Assembly (NCBI GenBank): GCA_024734495.1
Contig: JALMQS010000720.1
Coordinates: forward strand, 186,001-250,000
Origin: Forficula auricularia
Taxonomy: Eukaryota; Arthropoda; Insecta; Dermaptera; Forficulidae
DNA length: 64,000 nucleotides
Direction: 5' to 3'
Shown here: positions 20,301 through 31,500 of the stretch, piece by piece
Layout of the letters: each line of letters starts with the position of its first letter
Numbering within the stretch: position 1 is the stretch's first letter
Notes under the pieces: model-generated
The model's input: the letters and a program-made list of their open reading frames with translations, nothing else
The model's database searches: none
What the model was told of the DNA's origin: nothing
Position numbers and translations under genes: made by a program

Positions 20301-23054
20301 AAACAAAATAATGCTGTTATTTTTTTCACAGGAAATTATCAATAGTTTCAATTATCCCAATTGTCCAAAATGTGATAATCTTTTAAAACCTGACATTGTC
20401 TTTTTTGGTGGCTCTATTCCATCTGAGCGGGTTATGAAAGTCAACAAAGCTATTGATACTTGTAAAGCTCTACTTGTACTCGGATCCAGGTATAAAATGT
20501 CTATTACTTAAATTTATTATTTATTATATACATATAGTTTATTGAATAGTGGCGTCTAACTGATCGTGATTAATTTTTAAATGCTATTCTAAAAATTTTC
20601 GTATTATATTATTATAAAAATATACAATCTGCAACATCGGTATGTATATCTCGCAGGGAGGGGGGATGGGGATTCAAGAGATAGTTCGAAGTTAAAGCTA
20701 TTTTTGTAGAGCTAAAATTTGAAAGATTGAAGATTGTAGGATTTCTAAAGATGGGTAGGGGAGTTGAAGTCTAGATAAAGTTATAGGAAAATGAATTGGC
20801 ATTTGTTTTGATTTGTTTCTGCTTTAACTGCAAAGGGATGTTGAATATAATAATAAAACTTGAACAAGATGCGAGGTAGGTTTCACAAAAAAAGAAATAA
20901 AACAAAATTAAGTTTTGAATTCGATATATTTCTATATAATCAATAATTGTATTTTTATACACTTCTAATTGGTTATTTAAAATATTTGAATTATTTGATA
21001 GGGCTATTTTAATTTCGGTAAATTCTAAGAGATCCAATTTAAGGCCTTTTCTTTCGAAATGAATGGGGATAGGGTTATTATTAGAGGTTGAATGATTGGA
21101 TTCATGTAAGTGAATTGCGAAGGCTCAGGTCGAATCTAAATTAATGTTATCAGATCTATTGAGACGATTAAGAGCTCTTACATGCTCAGAGTAACGTATT
21201 TTGAATGAGCGGCCTGTCTGCCCTATATAAAAAGCATCACAATCGTGACAAGTTAATTTATATACTCCTGATTTGTCTAATTTATGTTGAATATTTGTGA
21301 ATTGCGAATTTTCGCACATATACCTATAGGTTCTTTTGTTAGGTATGGATTATAGATTTTATTTCATTCGAATTTATTTAATGGTGTATTTTTAATTTTT
21401 TTTTTTCTTAATGTGAGATGTTTTTTTGTTTGTTTTGTTTTTTGTATTAATTAATATGTTGACTCTATAAGGAGTCCTTAACTCATGTCTCAGCTGTTTT
21501 TAAAATAAAATAAATAAATGAATAAAACTATGAGCCATGGCTCAAGTCAACGGAAGTCTGAATATTTCCAATAATGGTTATATGACTGGTTTATGAATTG
21601 CATTCAAAAAGAATACCTGAGGCCCCCTTCTTCATAAAAACAAGCATTAATGCGGCATTCCTATTTCCTTTGCGGGACGAGCAATGCAATACAAAAAATA
21701 ATCGATCTATTATAATCACTTAATATCTTAGCTTATAATGTTTAGAATAATAAACGTCCAATTAACAAGAAACATCTTAAAAAATATTTTAAAAATACAA
21801 ATTATTAAAGAATATAAAATAAATAAAAAAAGAATAAATTTTTTCATTGTAAATCAGAGAAATAGATGAATCTTTGCGATTTAACAATTTTGTCAGCAAA
21901 CCATTTAATTTAGAAGATTGAAATTTCGCTCTGAAATTCAGGTTGATAACACAAACTTATATGCTAAATTTCAACTCATAACTTAGAAACGTTCATTAGC
22001 TTTCCATATGACAATTCGATTTTTTCCTAATTTTCTCTATTTTTGAACTTGAAATTCTGAATCTAGAGGGCTCAAAATTTAATCATTTCTTTGTTTTGAA
22101 ACTAAAAATATTTTACCACCAGAATGAACTTTCTACAACCTTTCTTTCTTGAGATATCGTCATGGGCGTAGTTGGGGGGCGGGGGAAGGGGGGCTACAGT
22201 GACTCTAAAGAGACAGTGGCGATACGTAGGCCCATCCGCCATTTTGAGTCGTATTTTAAGCTAAATAATATTAGGAAATTTAAGATAATATTATTATTAT
22301 TACCTTTTATTTTTAATTAAATAATCTTTAATATATGTAAAGAATGTGTTTAAATATTAATTTTCTTAAATTTCCTAATATTCTTCAATTTAAAAAACGA
22401 CTAGAAATGGCGGATGACCGTACGTGTCGCCACTCTCCCTATATAGTCACTCTAGGGGGGGGGGCAAGGGGACAGTGCCCCCTACAAATCTCATTGCTCC
22501 CCCTTAGAAAAATCGAAACTCCATTATTACGAGGCATCACTTATGTATTTCTCATTAAATTATTTCGTTACTTCCAAAATTTTTCAATTCTACTAAAAAG
22601 TGAGTTGATCTCCAATCGGATTACCGAAATTGAAACCTTGTGGTGGCTAATCAGATGGCCTTCTGCCCCCCCCCCCTAAGAAAACTCCTAACTACGCCAA
22701 TAGATATCGTGGTTATCTCCAGATTCTATACCAGAAAAAAAAAAAAAACTTTAAGCCTCAGTTAAAAGTATTCTCAGAATGGAAAATTATGGACACCACT
22801 ATAATAATGGTAGATATAAGGTAGATAATTATTAATAAGAAATTATTATATTCATTTCTAGTCTCTCTGTCTGGTCGGCTTACAGAATAGTATTAGAAGC
22901 ATCAAGGTCCGAGAAATCAATTGCTATAATTAATATAGGACCAATACGCATGGACACGGATGATCCTCTATCAAATATGGATATTTTAATTAATTCAAAA
23001 TGTGGTGATGTAATTCCTGGGATTATAAATAAACTTAAAATATATAAAAATTAA
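14211..23054 (+). CDS. Sirt4: SIRT4-type mitochondrial sirtuin, five exons (5' exon missing)
   Basis: Exons are 14211-14387, 15593-15803, 17866-18036, 20332-20489 and 22862-23054; all introns are GT-AG and phases agree. The 302 visible residues include GAGISTESGIPDYRSE (NAD+ binding, about residue 33), QRYWARN, TQNVDGLH (115-122), catalytic His in LIELHG (134), zinc pairs CLKC (142-145) and CPKC (197-200), KPDIVFFGG and the C-terminal INIGP. QRYWARN and VGLYAR mark the SIRT4 class. Family knowledge: mitochondrial NAD+-dependent lipoamidase, deacylase and ADP-ribosyltransferase acting on PDH and glutamate dehydrogenase. Visible protein starts at QFVPEY, so about 25-30 residues including the presequence lie in an unseen upstream exon ending in phase 2. 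AATAAA at 23321 is a possible polyadenylation signal. Introns hold Helitron, hAT, SINE and Penelope debris. Confidence 0.97.
14495..15359 (+). mobile_element. non-autonomous Helitron in a Sirt4 intron
   Basis: The 5' part has the common Helitron leader style TTAAGGTTTTGTCTGTACAT. The 3' end has a GC hairpin (GCCGCCGAAGGCGG) followed by CTAG at 15356-15359 and then T, the canonical Helitron terminus. The region 15100-15320 is an extremely G-rich run of GGTGGG-type words with G-quadruplex potential. Open frames here on both strands are low-complexity. A relative lies at 46533-47215. Confidence 0.75.
15593..15803 (+). CDS. Sirt4: Sirt4 exon 3
   Basis: Encodes PIMYNDFLRN, LRQRYWARNYFGWPRF and LITQNVDGLHKKAGTKN. 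Acceptor TTTCACAG, donor GTAAGT. Bases 15667-15692 are duplicated exactly in a repeat 1.7 kb upstream (13919-13944). Confidence 0.97.
16258..16345 (-). repeat. tRNA-like repeat, family T, copy 1
   Basis: On the minus strand it has GGTTCGACTCC (B-box) and a GTGTGAGCTGACTG A-box-like word, enclosed by ends TTGCGATTCAGAG and CTCTGATATCGCAA that could form an extended stem. Copies at 63352-63450 and 63685-63785. Confidence 0.6.
17622..17778 (+). repeat. 5'-truncated tRNA-derived SINE-like element
   Basis: Contains a B-box-like GGGTTCGAGCC (about 17647), a GC-richer body and an A-rich 3' tail (GGTGACAAAAAAAAAAC). There is no clear A-box. Confidence 0.55.
17866..18036 (+). CDS. Sirt4: Sirt4 exon 4
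   Basis: Encodes LIELHGTAHKIECLKC, with the catalytic His and first zinc cysteine pair, then a divergent helical segment and MRPDGDIELLTE. The exon is phase 0 at both ends. Confidence 0.96.
18215..18721. mobile_element. hAT-type element, second copy, in a Sirt4 intron
   Basis: Ends CAGTGGTTCCCAACC and GGTTGGGAACCACCG are flanked by a perfect 8-bp duplication GTCTAGGA (18207-18214 and 18722-18729). Same family as 660-1325; it is an internally shorter copy without transposase. Confidence 0.9.
18781..18839. repeat. perfect 29-bp-arm hairpin
   Basis: Two 29-base arms starting GCAATTGGATGTTGATG match without a mismatch around a one-base centre. A related block (TGGATATTGATGAGGCAGTC) occurs at both ends of the inverted repeat at 36798-37205. 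Confidence 0.85.
18855..19302 (+). repeat. dispersed repeat R1, diverged copy
   Basis: The 3' half matches the R1 family (GCCATGGTTTCGCAAAATTTTT, ACTTTTTTCATGC, CGATTACAATACTT, GTATGGTAAAGT). The 5' half is diverged and holds a C run. Better copies: 49548-50252, 52773-53471, 60361-61138. Confidence 0.6.
19380..19550. repeat. inverted repeat built on CAGACTTGGTGAG
   Basis: Arms TTCAGACTTGGTGAGGTAGG and the inverse (TGCTCACCAAGTCTGAA) flank an AT-rich loop of about 80 bp. It lies in the Sirt4 intron beside further Penelope-associated repeats. Confidence 0.6.
19560..20160. repeat. Penelope-associated repeat cluster
   Basis: Includes GCCGAGAGTAGCAG, a degraded hammerhead-like block at 19671-19715 (stem GAGG/CCTC, then GAAACTATAGTC), inverted copies of AGAAGACACTCTTTTATT, and a hairpin 20062-20150 around AAAGGGAGTATAGTTTC. 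Blocks recur at 44290-44460 and 59455-59810. Confidence 0.55.
20332..20489 (+). CDS. Sirt4: Sirt4 exon 5
   Basis: Encodes the second zinc cysteine pair (NCPKC), LKPDIVFFGGSIPSE and KALLVLGS. It ends two bases into the second Ser of the GSS nucleotide-binding turn. Confidence 0.96.
20771..21345 (-). pseudogene. Penelope-like element, GIY-YIG endonuclease fragment
   Basis: The minus-strand frame 21125-21319 encodes HKLDKSGVYKLTCHDCDAFY, then IGQTGRSFKIRYSEHVRAL. This is the GIY-YIG pattern (here GVY...YIG) with the catalytic Arg and the CxxC insert typical of Penelope-like retroelements. A single in-frame TGA follows; the frame then continues with AIHLHESNHS and LKLDLLEFTEI to about 20950. The reverse transcriptase is absent. 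It lies antisense in the fifth Sirt4 intron. This supports a Penelope origin for the hammerhead-like repeats nearby. Confidence 0.82.
21890..22170 (-). repeat. dispersed repeat R2, copy 1
   Basis: Inverse of blocks at 32090-32340 and 34330-34560 (AAAATCGAATTG, GAAATTTAGCA, CTAGATTCAGAATTTC). Non-coding, of unknown class. Confidence 0.55.
22197..22452. repeat. short inverted-repeat element nested in a G-rich repeat
   Basis: Arms AGTGACTCTAAAGAGACAGT and the near-inverse TATAGTCACT include CGCCATTTTGAGTCG against CGACTAGAAATGGCG. Outside lie G runs and a wider pair (GGGCGTAGTTGG at 22164, CTAACTACGCC at 22688), suggesting one element inside another. Confidence 0.6.
22862..23054 (+). CDS. Sirt4: Sirt4 exon 6 (last)
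   Basis: Completes the Ser codon and encodes LSVWSAYRIVLEA, IAIINIGPIRMD and NSKCGDVIPGI, then TAA at 23052. The equivalent of human SIRT4 residues up to its end is present. Confidence 0.95.
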
Positions 23055-23574
23055 GAATTTATTAAAATAATAGGAATAATAGCTATTTATGATATGTGGA
23101 AAAATGTATATTTAAGGCATCTCTATAATTGCAAAACGAATGCAGCTGCGACTTCTGCAAACTTAAATTGGCATGCTTTAAACATGCATTAATTATATAT
23201 ATATATATATATATGTATACAAGTTTTTTTTCTATGGATGTCAAAGCACATCTGATTTCCTAATTATTTAATCGGCTTCGGGAATAATCGTCCTAGTTAT
23301 TTGTATTATTTGTTGTGTCCAATAAATAACTGTTATGTGTGATTTAAATTGAAATGTAACCTTTAAGATTAACAACGTTTGTTTTTATTCATTTATGGTA
23401 GTTCAATAAAATTGAGACCACTATTTCGGTGTAATATATGTGGGAATTAAAAGGAGTGACAAACATATACATATATTGAAACAAAAGATTAGCCCTGAAA
23501 AGGAAAATTGGAGCCATAATAATAGCTATTGATTAAAATGCTTTTTCAAAATAAGAATGATGTTTCAATATGTA

Positions 23575-24130
23575 TGTGTTCGCCCTTACGCTAGAATCTA
23601 ATGAAGGATAGATTAATGAAAATCCACTTACTTAAAAATAAGGACAGCCTTGCTTGGTACTTACGATAAGGGCATCTGGGTCGCAGGGTATGTTGATCCC
23701 TCAAGGGTCGCGGGCAGAATGACGAAATAGGACAAGTGGCTTGTGCTTTACACGAACATGAATACTTAAGTGAAAGGGCCGGACACATTGAGTGCTGTTC
23801 GAAAATGGGAGCCCGCCTGGTTTCGCCTTACGTAGATATAAAGAATTAAGATGACAACGAGAGAAGTCAGTTCTAATTTAATGTTTTAAGTTAGTTGATG
23901 GTTTAGTTCGCAGTTGTACGTTGTTATTTCTAAGTTGTATTTTGATTGCACGAGTTGCATTTTAAGAGATGATTTAATCAGTAAGTTACGATGTAAAGAT
24001 AACAATGTTTGCACGACGAACCCCTAGACGAGAATATGTAAACCCCCCTTTTTGTAAATAAATAAATTTAATAATAAATACGTGTGTTATTTGACTCCTA
24101 CGAGCCAATTCAATGAAACCCGCCCCTACA
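23575..24130 (+). mobile_element. probable solo LTR of an LTR retrotransposon
   Basis: Starts TGTGTTCGCCC and ends GCCCCTACA, giving TG...CA termini. It has a GC-richer U3, a TATA-like GATATAAAG at about 23838, and AATAAATAAATTT near 24057 about 70 bp before the end, like the U3-R-U5 plan of an LTR. No 4-6 bp target duplication and no internal region were found, so the borders are tentative. Confidence 0.45.
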
Positions 24131-26889
24131 TATATTTATTTAGTCTTCCGCTGTCATTTTTGATCCTTAGGGCAGAGACTCGTGCGTACATATGAAAATC
24201 TCCAATCATATTTTGTTATAAAATTTGAATATAGCAACTATCTTCAAAGGCAGGATTTTTTTAACTCCAATCCCACCATTTCATGTATTGATTTTTTATA
24301 GTTTTTTTTCATTAACCTCTCAATCATAAATTGGCACAAATCTTAACATTTTTTATTCATTAAGAAATTATTTTTATTACTAAACAAATCAATAATAAGT
24401 ACACGGATAAACCAGGGGTTCACAGAACCCCATCTTCGAAATTCATTTACTTTATACTAAAAATCTAATATAAAATGTCTTCTTAAATATTATTGAATTT
24501 TTCTTATTTTTAATTTTATTTTTTTATATCAATTTACATCTATATTATATTTTAAAAATTCTCAATTTTTCGTTTTATAAACAAACATTTCCACCCCTTT
24601 CACCAATTTTCGGGTACGTGCCTGAATCAATATTTTGAAAATAAGAGAACAGTTTTAAAAATTAGGGATATTAGCTGCTTTCCACGAGGGAAGTCGTTAA
24701 TTGCCTTATAATGTTTTGCTGCTCGTCAAAATGGACCTTATTATCTCCTCTAAATTCTATTCTCTAAATATATTATGTTTTTCTTCATAAACTCTTGTTT
24801 TTTTCATTTCTCTCTATATATTCCCATTAATTTCTGCCTTAAGATGACTAATTCTGAAATATGTAAAGATTAAAGAAATAAATTTATTTGTGAGATTTTT
24901 AGGTCATTAAGGTGTAAGCGAAATTATCCTATAATAAAAATTGATCATTCATGATCAGGAAGGATCTTATAAAAAGTCATACGTAGGACAAAAACAACAA
25001 ATTTTTTCATTAAGTACAACAAAAAAAAATAAAGAAAATAGAGATGTTATTTTCATTTAAAATATGTAGATTGTAGGATTGTAGGATAGATTGTACTATT
25101 TATATATATATATTTTTTTTTTCAATAACTGTTTATTAAGTTTTTTTTAACATTTAATTGATTTAATTTTAAGTTCGTTTTTTTAGTTTAATCAAAATAA
25201 ACAAAAAGAGAAAGAAGAATATGAATGTGTGATGATGTTAATCATGAATCTTTCGGATTTGACAAATCAGATAAAGATAAAAAATATTTAATAAATAGTC
25301 TACACTACACTAGAATTCACTTAAGACAATTTTTTGGATTTTTAGACATGTTTTTGTTTAGTTTATATAATTTTATCATTTATAAACATAAAATATGTAT
25401 ATACTTACCCCTGCCTACGCTCTTATTAATGTATACTAGCGTAGGCAGTCATGCCTACATATAGAGATAATATGATTTTTGTTTAAAAATTAAATAGTAT
25501 TTTTTACTAAACAAAAAATTTAGGTATTTCTAAATTTAAATTAGCCCAGAAAATTGAAGAAAAAAAACTGTATACAAAAAATAGTTTGGGAAATAATTAT
25601 AAAATTAAAATGGAATGATATGATAAGATGATATAAAAATTTATATTTATATATATTAATATTAAGCACCTGTTTAACACAGATATTTAAGATTTTATTT
25701 AAAAAAAAAAGTTCAGGCGCAATTATATTAATTTCACAAACACTTATCACGGTCCATTAACATGTATTGTATAATGATTTTTTAATTATTTATTTCTTAA
25801 TTTTAAAACCATCAATACTATATATAGTTATTTTCATTTCAATTCACGTATTTTTTTTTATTTACTACTTGTTTATACTACAATTTTTAAATTTTCTTTC
25901 TCAAGACAAAATACATTTAAAAATGATTGAAAAACATCTCTTATATTTTGTTGCTAATTCACATAATTATTTAAAAACAATTTGGATGTTTTTCTCAGCA
26001 TTTAATTTCTTTAATATATATAGAATAGAATATAGAATATATATATACATGTACTATATTATATATATTTATATATATATGGAAATACAAACATCATATT
26101 AAGATTATTGTCTTTTAGCCTTTTGGTTAATTCTTTGTTTCATTTATTAATTTATATTTTCTTTTTTCCTAAACATTTTGATGCCCAATCGATGTTTAAT
26201 TTGGAAGGAGGAATTTCAAAGAAAGGATGGAATTTTCGTTTTATAAAAAAAAAATATTGATTGATATTTTTCCTTTTTTTTTCTTTTTTTCATTCATAAT
26301 CACTTTGTTTTTTATTTTATTTTTGAGATCCAACGAAAAATAAATAAATAAATAGAATATACATATATACATGATGAATTTGAAAATTAATTATTATTTT
26401 ATTTTTCAAATAAAGAAAATAAAAAATTAAATTTTAAATGGAAAATAAATTTATAAGTTAAATTATCATATTCTTTAAGGTCGAAAATTGTTTAGATATT
26501 TATTATTATTATTATATTAATTAAAACTAAGATATATTAATTATTCAATGAATCCCCCCTAATCGAGCCCCATTTACAATCTCTCTTTATTATTGTTTAA
26601 AATATTTCTATTTTATTTATTTTTCCCTCTGGATAAATTGTTCGTTTTAATATTTTTCTTCGATCTTACAACTTTTTATACCTTTTGATTTTAGATATAA
26701 TTTATAACATAAATTTTAATTTATCTAATGAAAAAGTTTTTTTTTGGCAAATTTTACAATTATAACTTTGATCAAGTATAGTTCGCGCAACTGCAAACCA
26801 ATTTCAATCCATGTTTATTTTCTTTTTGATTTCATTTTCCTTTTTTGATCTTTAAAATCAATTATTTGAAAATGAACTTCAAAGTATTA
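24131..26889. other. AT-rich intergenic DNA between Sirt4 and slgA
   Basis: No credible gene. Frames at 25225-25464, 25541-25750 and 25767-26102 are composed of F/I/Y/L/N from AT-rich sequence. There is a small hairpin CTGCCTACGC/GCGTAGGCAG at 25411-25450, and A/T runs throughout. Confidence 0.45.
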
Positions 26890-27106
26890 AGGTAAAAGCA
26901 CCAGTAATGGGCCATGTACCAGTAGTGGGCCACATCCAAGAAAAGTGCAAAAATTAGCTTATCCAACTTTGAAAAATTGCTCTATATATAGCTCATACCA
27001 TGGACTAAATATAGCTCTATTTTTCAAAGTTGGGTAAGCCAATTTTTGCACTTCTCTTGCATGTGGCCCACCACTGGTACATGGCCCATTACTGGTGAAT
27101 TTACCT
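26890..27106. repeat. 217-bp inverted-repeat element (MITE), TA-flanked
   Basis: Arms pair over about 95 bp: ends AGGTAAA and TTTACCT, then CCAGTAATGGGCCATGTACC against its inverse. TA lies outside both ends. It is nearly symmetric, so recently formed. Confidence 0.78.
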
Positions 27107-28315
27107 TACAATTTAAAATCACATATAAAGAGAAACAATTATGTTTTTGAATTGTATACTTTATTTCTTAAAGAATCGTCATCAAATCACCTTTCTAAAT
27201 TGTAAGGAAAATTTACTTGAATTAAATTACATTAATTTCAGAATAATTAATAGTTAAGGATGTTGGTTGGATAGGAATCGGACGATCCTATTAATTTTCT
27301 TAATTCTAATAGCCATAGGAGTGCAGATAATTTGTCCTTTATTTATTTTAATTTTAATTTCCACCATTAAGAAAATATCTAAATACGACATCCGGTGAAT
27401 TAAAAAAAAATGACTATTGCTTTTTATTTTTAATATTCTATAAACTAAAAATAAGAGTCAAATGAAATTGATTTACTTTTTTTATTTAATTAAAAAAATT
27501 ATAATAAATAAAACAACAGAAAAATGTTTAATAATAATATAATACTAGACAACCTAAAACGAGGGGCTTCGTAGGTTCTTTGATTTATAGTTAAACAATA
27601 AATTATAATACGTTTTTGGATGGATTTGACAAATACTTGTTTTATTATTATTTTTCTTTGAGGAAGATGTTTTAATATTAAAAAAAGAAATACTGTTTAA
27701 AATTCACTAGAGTGATTACTTCCCCCTGACTGTTGGTAAAGATTTTTTTTCCAAAATACACCTCACCATTCAATGAAATAAGTAAAAAAAAGATCATTCT
27801 CAAAATAATAATAATAAAAATAAGTAATTAAGAGAATAGTCTCAAATAAATATTAATTTAATCAACTCTTTACTGCAAACCTAAAATTTGATTTCATTTT
27901 TTTGTATACATTTTGATGACTACTACATATTCCTTAGATTTTGCATTATTATTATTATTATTTTTTTTTAAATCAGTATTATAATTATTATATAACGCTT
28001 CTTAGTTTTTAAAATTGATACTAATAGATCATTTCATAAAAATCTATTGTCGGTGTTTAGGATACCTTCCTTCCTTTTTTACTTATTCAATTAATTTTAT
28101 TGTTAATTGTAGATTAATTTTTTTTTTAATAATTTTGAAATTTTAGGCCCTTATTTTTAACTTGTTTCGATTTTTTTTCAACCAAATATTAATAATAATA
28201 ATAATAATATTTAACAATTTGTGTTAAATTTCAAATTAATTTCATCTTTTGTTTAAATGAATTTTCTTTTTTACTTTTTGTTTTGACGACTTATCGGTGA
28301 CCATATGGCTCTCTT
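27107..28315. other. slgA 3' flank, AT-rich
   Basis: Downstream of the slgA stop on the minus strand. TTTATT at 28096 (AATAAA on the minus strand) is one of several possible polyadenylation signals. TAA-type microsatellites lie at about 27949 and 28190. No gene is recognised. Confidence 0.45.
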
Positions 28316-28521
28316 TTAGACAGGAGTATATCCACCTTTGGGCTTATAAAACAATTTTCCTGTTGTTATGCGTCTAGATAGTTCAGCAAATAAGAGTTCT
28401 TTCTCTTTCTTTATCTTTTTAAGGACACCCTTATTCTCTTGAGCCCTACGCGCTAAATACGGCATTACTTCACTTACAGGTCCATATGGAATATATTTGT
28501 ATGCCGAATAACCTGATTGAC
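28316..28521 (-). CDS. slgA: slgA last exon
   Basis: Encodes [37 protein letters not shown] and [12 protein letters not shown], then TAA at 28316-28318. The RR pair and the Tyr residues that line the proline pocket are intact. Confidence 0.97.
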
Positions 28522-31500
28522 CTTTAAAATAAATAAATAAAAAAAGGAAATTAAAAAAAAATATTATTAGAAGATATTATAAATTATTTTATCGAAATTT
28601 TGAATTTAATTATATTAATATATTATTAATTTATTCTTTCCAGATCTTTGATGACTCTAGCCAAAATAAACTTAAATAATAAAATAATAGATAAATCTTG
28701 AAATTTCGAGGATTGCTAGTCACAAATAAAATAATAATTTAGTAAATTACTATTATTTATTAATTTTAAGGTAGTTCTTTCACAAATGCAAAAATTCAAG
28801 AAGTCTTTAAAACTTGGAATATTAGTCATTAAAAGCATAATACGCATACTGTTAAAATTTGAAGATGATTTACCATACCAAACATGAAATAATTGCAATT
28901 AAAAATGACATTTTTTTACATAGGGTAGATAGGGAAAGGGTGGGGATATGATCATTATTTTTTTTTCATTGAAGGACTTTCACCATCTTGATGAAAAACT
29001 AATATTTGTTAGAATAATATATTCGGAGTAACTTAAAAAAAAAAAATTGAAATTAATTACCTCGTAGTTTTGATAAAAAACAAAAAAAAAACATATTTGG
29101 GCGATTATTTTTAGTGGAGGGGACAATGGCTTGGAAACGATTCGGCAAGTATGTGTGTATACATATAGAGATTTCGTAGTGTGAGTGCTACAGTCAAGTT
29201 AAAAAAACATAACCTAAAATTTTAGTTCCGTTCATATTTATAGAGTGGTTACGAGGCTAAAACTTTTTGTGCGGATTGTCGCGAAAGAACCTCCTTAATT
29301 CTCGATACAGTTTAAGTCACCACTGCTAGGCCAACCATCCTCAGTAGTAAATGAATTAGTTTCTTGACATAGTCAATATATGGTAAATATCTAATTTTCC
29401 TTTTTCTCAAAGATATAACATTCATAGGTTCATAGACATTCATTCATCTCGAGAAACTAATACATTTTCTACTGAGGATGGTCTACTAGTGGTGACAGAA
29501 ACTGTATGGTAGATTAAAAATAATAATTAATAGTAATATATTAATTTATTATTCTACTAGCTGCAATGCCCACCTTCGGCGGGCCTCTTCCTAGCCAAGG
29601 GGAAGCCCCCTGGACCCCCGTAACTTGAACACTCCATCTCCAACCACTCCATATCCCACCGACTCTCTCCCAAACCCCGGAACGTCTGCCCCACTTCTGA
29701 TCACCCTCCACCCTGGACTCCCTAACCTTGGACCCCGCACGCCCTGAACCTCCACCTCTCAACCCCTGGGGGGGGGGGGCATAGAAACATAGTTACGTAC
29801 AGAGACAGGCACAAATGCCTTTTAGTAGTATGTGATATAGGTACAGACACAGAGAGAAATGCCCTTTAGTACCTCTGGACCCCCACATCCCTGACACCCC
29901 ACCTTCAAACCCCCCCCACCCCTGGACCCCAACCCCCATCCCCTGGGGGAAGGACAAACATAGGTATATATACAGACACAAATGCCCTTTAGTAGCCCCC
30001 TGGATATAGGTACAGACACAGAAAGAAATACCCTTTAGTACCTGCCAACCTCCACCCCTGGACCCCCCTCCAGGACCCCACCACCTGGGGGACGGACATA
30101 GGTACAGAGGCAGGCACAAATGCGCTTTAGTAGTTTAGGATTTGTGACTAACAATCCCGGAAATTTCAGGATTTATCTATTATTTTATTATTTAAGTTTA
30201 TTTTGGCTTTTAAATAATAAAATTGTCTAATAACAAATAAATAATAAATATTAAATCATATTAATTTACTCAAATTTTTCAAGCATTTCATTTAAATTTG
30301 AATTTTTTTAATGTTTTAAATACATACCTAAGGGGAATGTGATATAGTCGCACATGCCCAGGAGCTGCCCAAAACAAATTACTTTATCTTCCGGTTCAAT
30401 GCCGATTTCTTTCATCCTTAACACAGAATATATGTAAATTAATAAAATTCAATAAAATATAAAAAATTTCTTTAAAAACAATTGTTACTTTTCTATTGCG
30501 AATCGAACTGTGTCTTCATTATGTGATGCAATCATAATACTAATGCGTTTCTCATCTCCGCGATCCTTCAACTGTTTAATTCGCCTTAGACATTCTTCTA
30601 ATGTTTTATAATAGGAATCACTAGTATCTTCGAAACTAGAACATGTAGGATCATCATAACCCAGAGATTCAGCACGAGCACGTTCCTGAAAAATAACAAT
30701 TGAATATTAATAAAATAAATATTTGAGATTTATCCAAGTAAGATAAATAAGATAAAATAATAAAAAAAATCCCCTATGATTAAAAGAGAAGTTCTGAATT
30801 TTGTTTAAGCCTAATGCAATGCGCTTAGCAACAATTCATTTAAAAAAAATCTTGTAAAAATAACCATAATAAAAATTAAATAAAAATAAAAATCCCCGAG
30901 GTCGCAACCTAATTAACAAGAAAACTTTTTAACAAGAAAAATGGATTTGGTAAAGTTAATTTTACTCAAATATGTTGAGGCTGCTGCTGCTGCAAATACC
31001 TATTTATTAATCATAAGTTTCCTGTATTTAATTCGATCGCGAATCGAAAGCAGGTGATTTTTGTCAAATATTAAGTGAAAATAATATCTGAATTTATATA
31101 TTTCTAACTCGAAATAATGAAGTTAAATAAATTTATAATTTTCTCATTAATATATCAAAGAATAATTAACATATTAACGAGAATTGTTTTTGATCGCGCT
31201 TTTTAAACAAGATATATATCGCGAGACTGCTGCTGGTTGAGGCTATTGGAGTCTGCTGAGTCTTAAGTCTGGACCAAGAGAGAATGAAAATATAACATCT
31301 CAGATTACAAATTCATTTGGTGATCCACATCAGTGTTTGATATAAAAAGCTAGATAATAAGTAAAAATATATTTTTACTTATTATCTATTAAAATGTTTC
31401 ACCTAGAACCGACACCAAATTCTTTAAAGATTATAGATATAAAAAGCGTCCATCGGGCTAAACGCGAAATGGTGCTGGATTATAGCTAAATGTATCATAT

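Noticed and set aside
21125..21319. A host GIY-YIG gene such as a SLX1-type nuclease
   Set aside because: The CxxC insert and continuation through a stop into a short tail match Penelope-like elements, and it is antisense in a Sirt4 intron.
28190..28215. TAA and TTA microsatellites as functional elements
   Set aside because: Ordinary simple repeats in AT-rich DNA with no special context.
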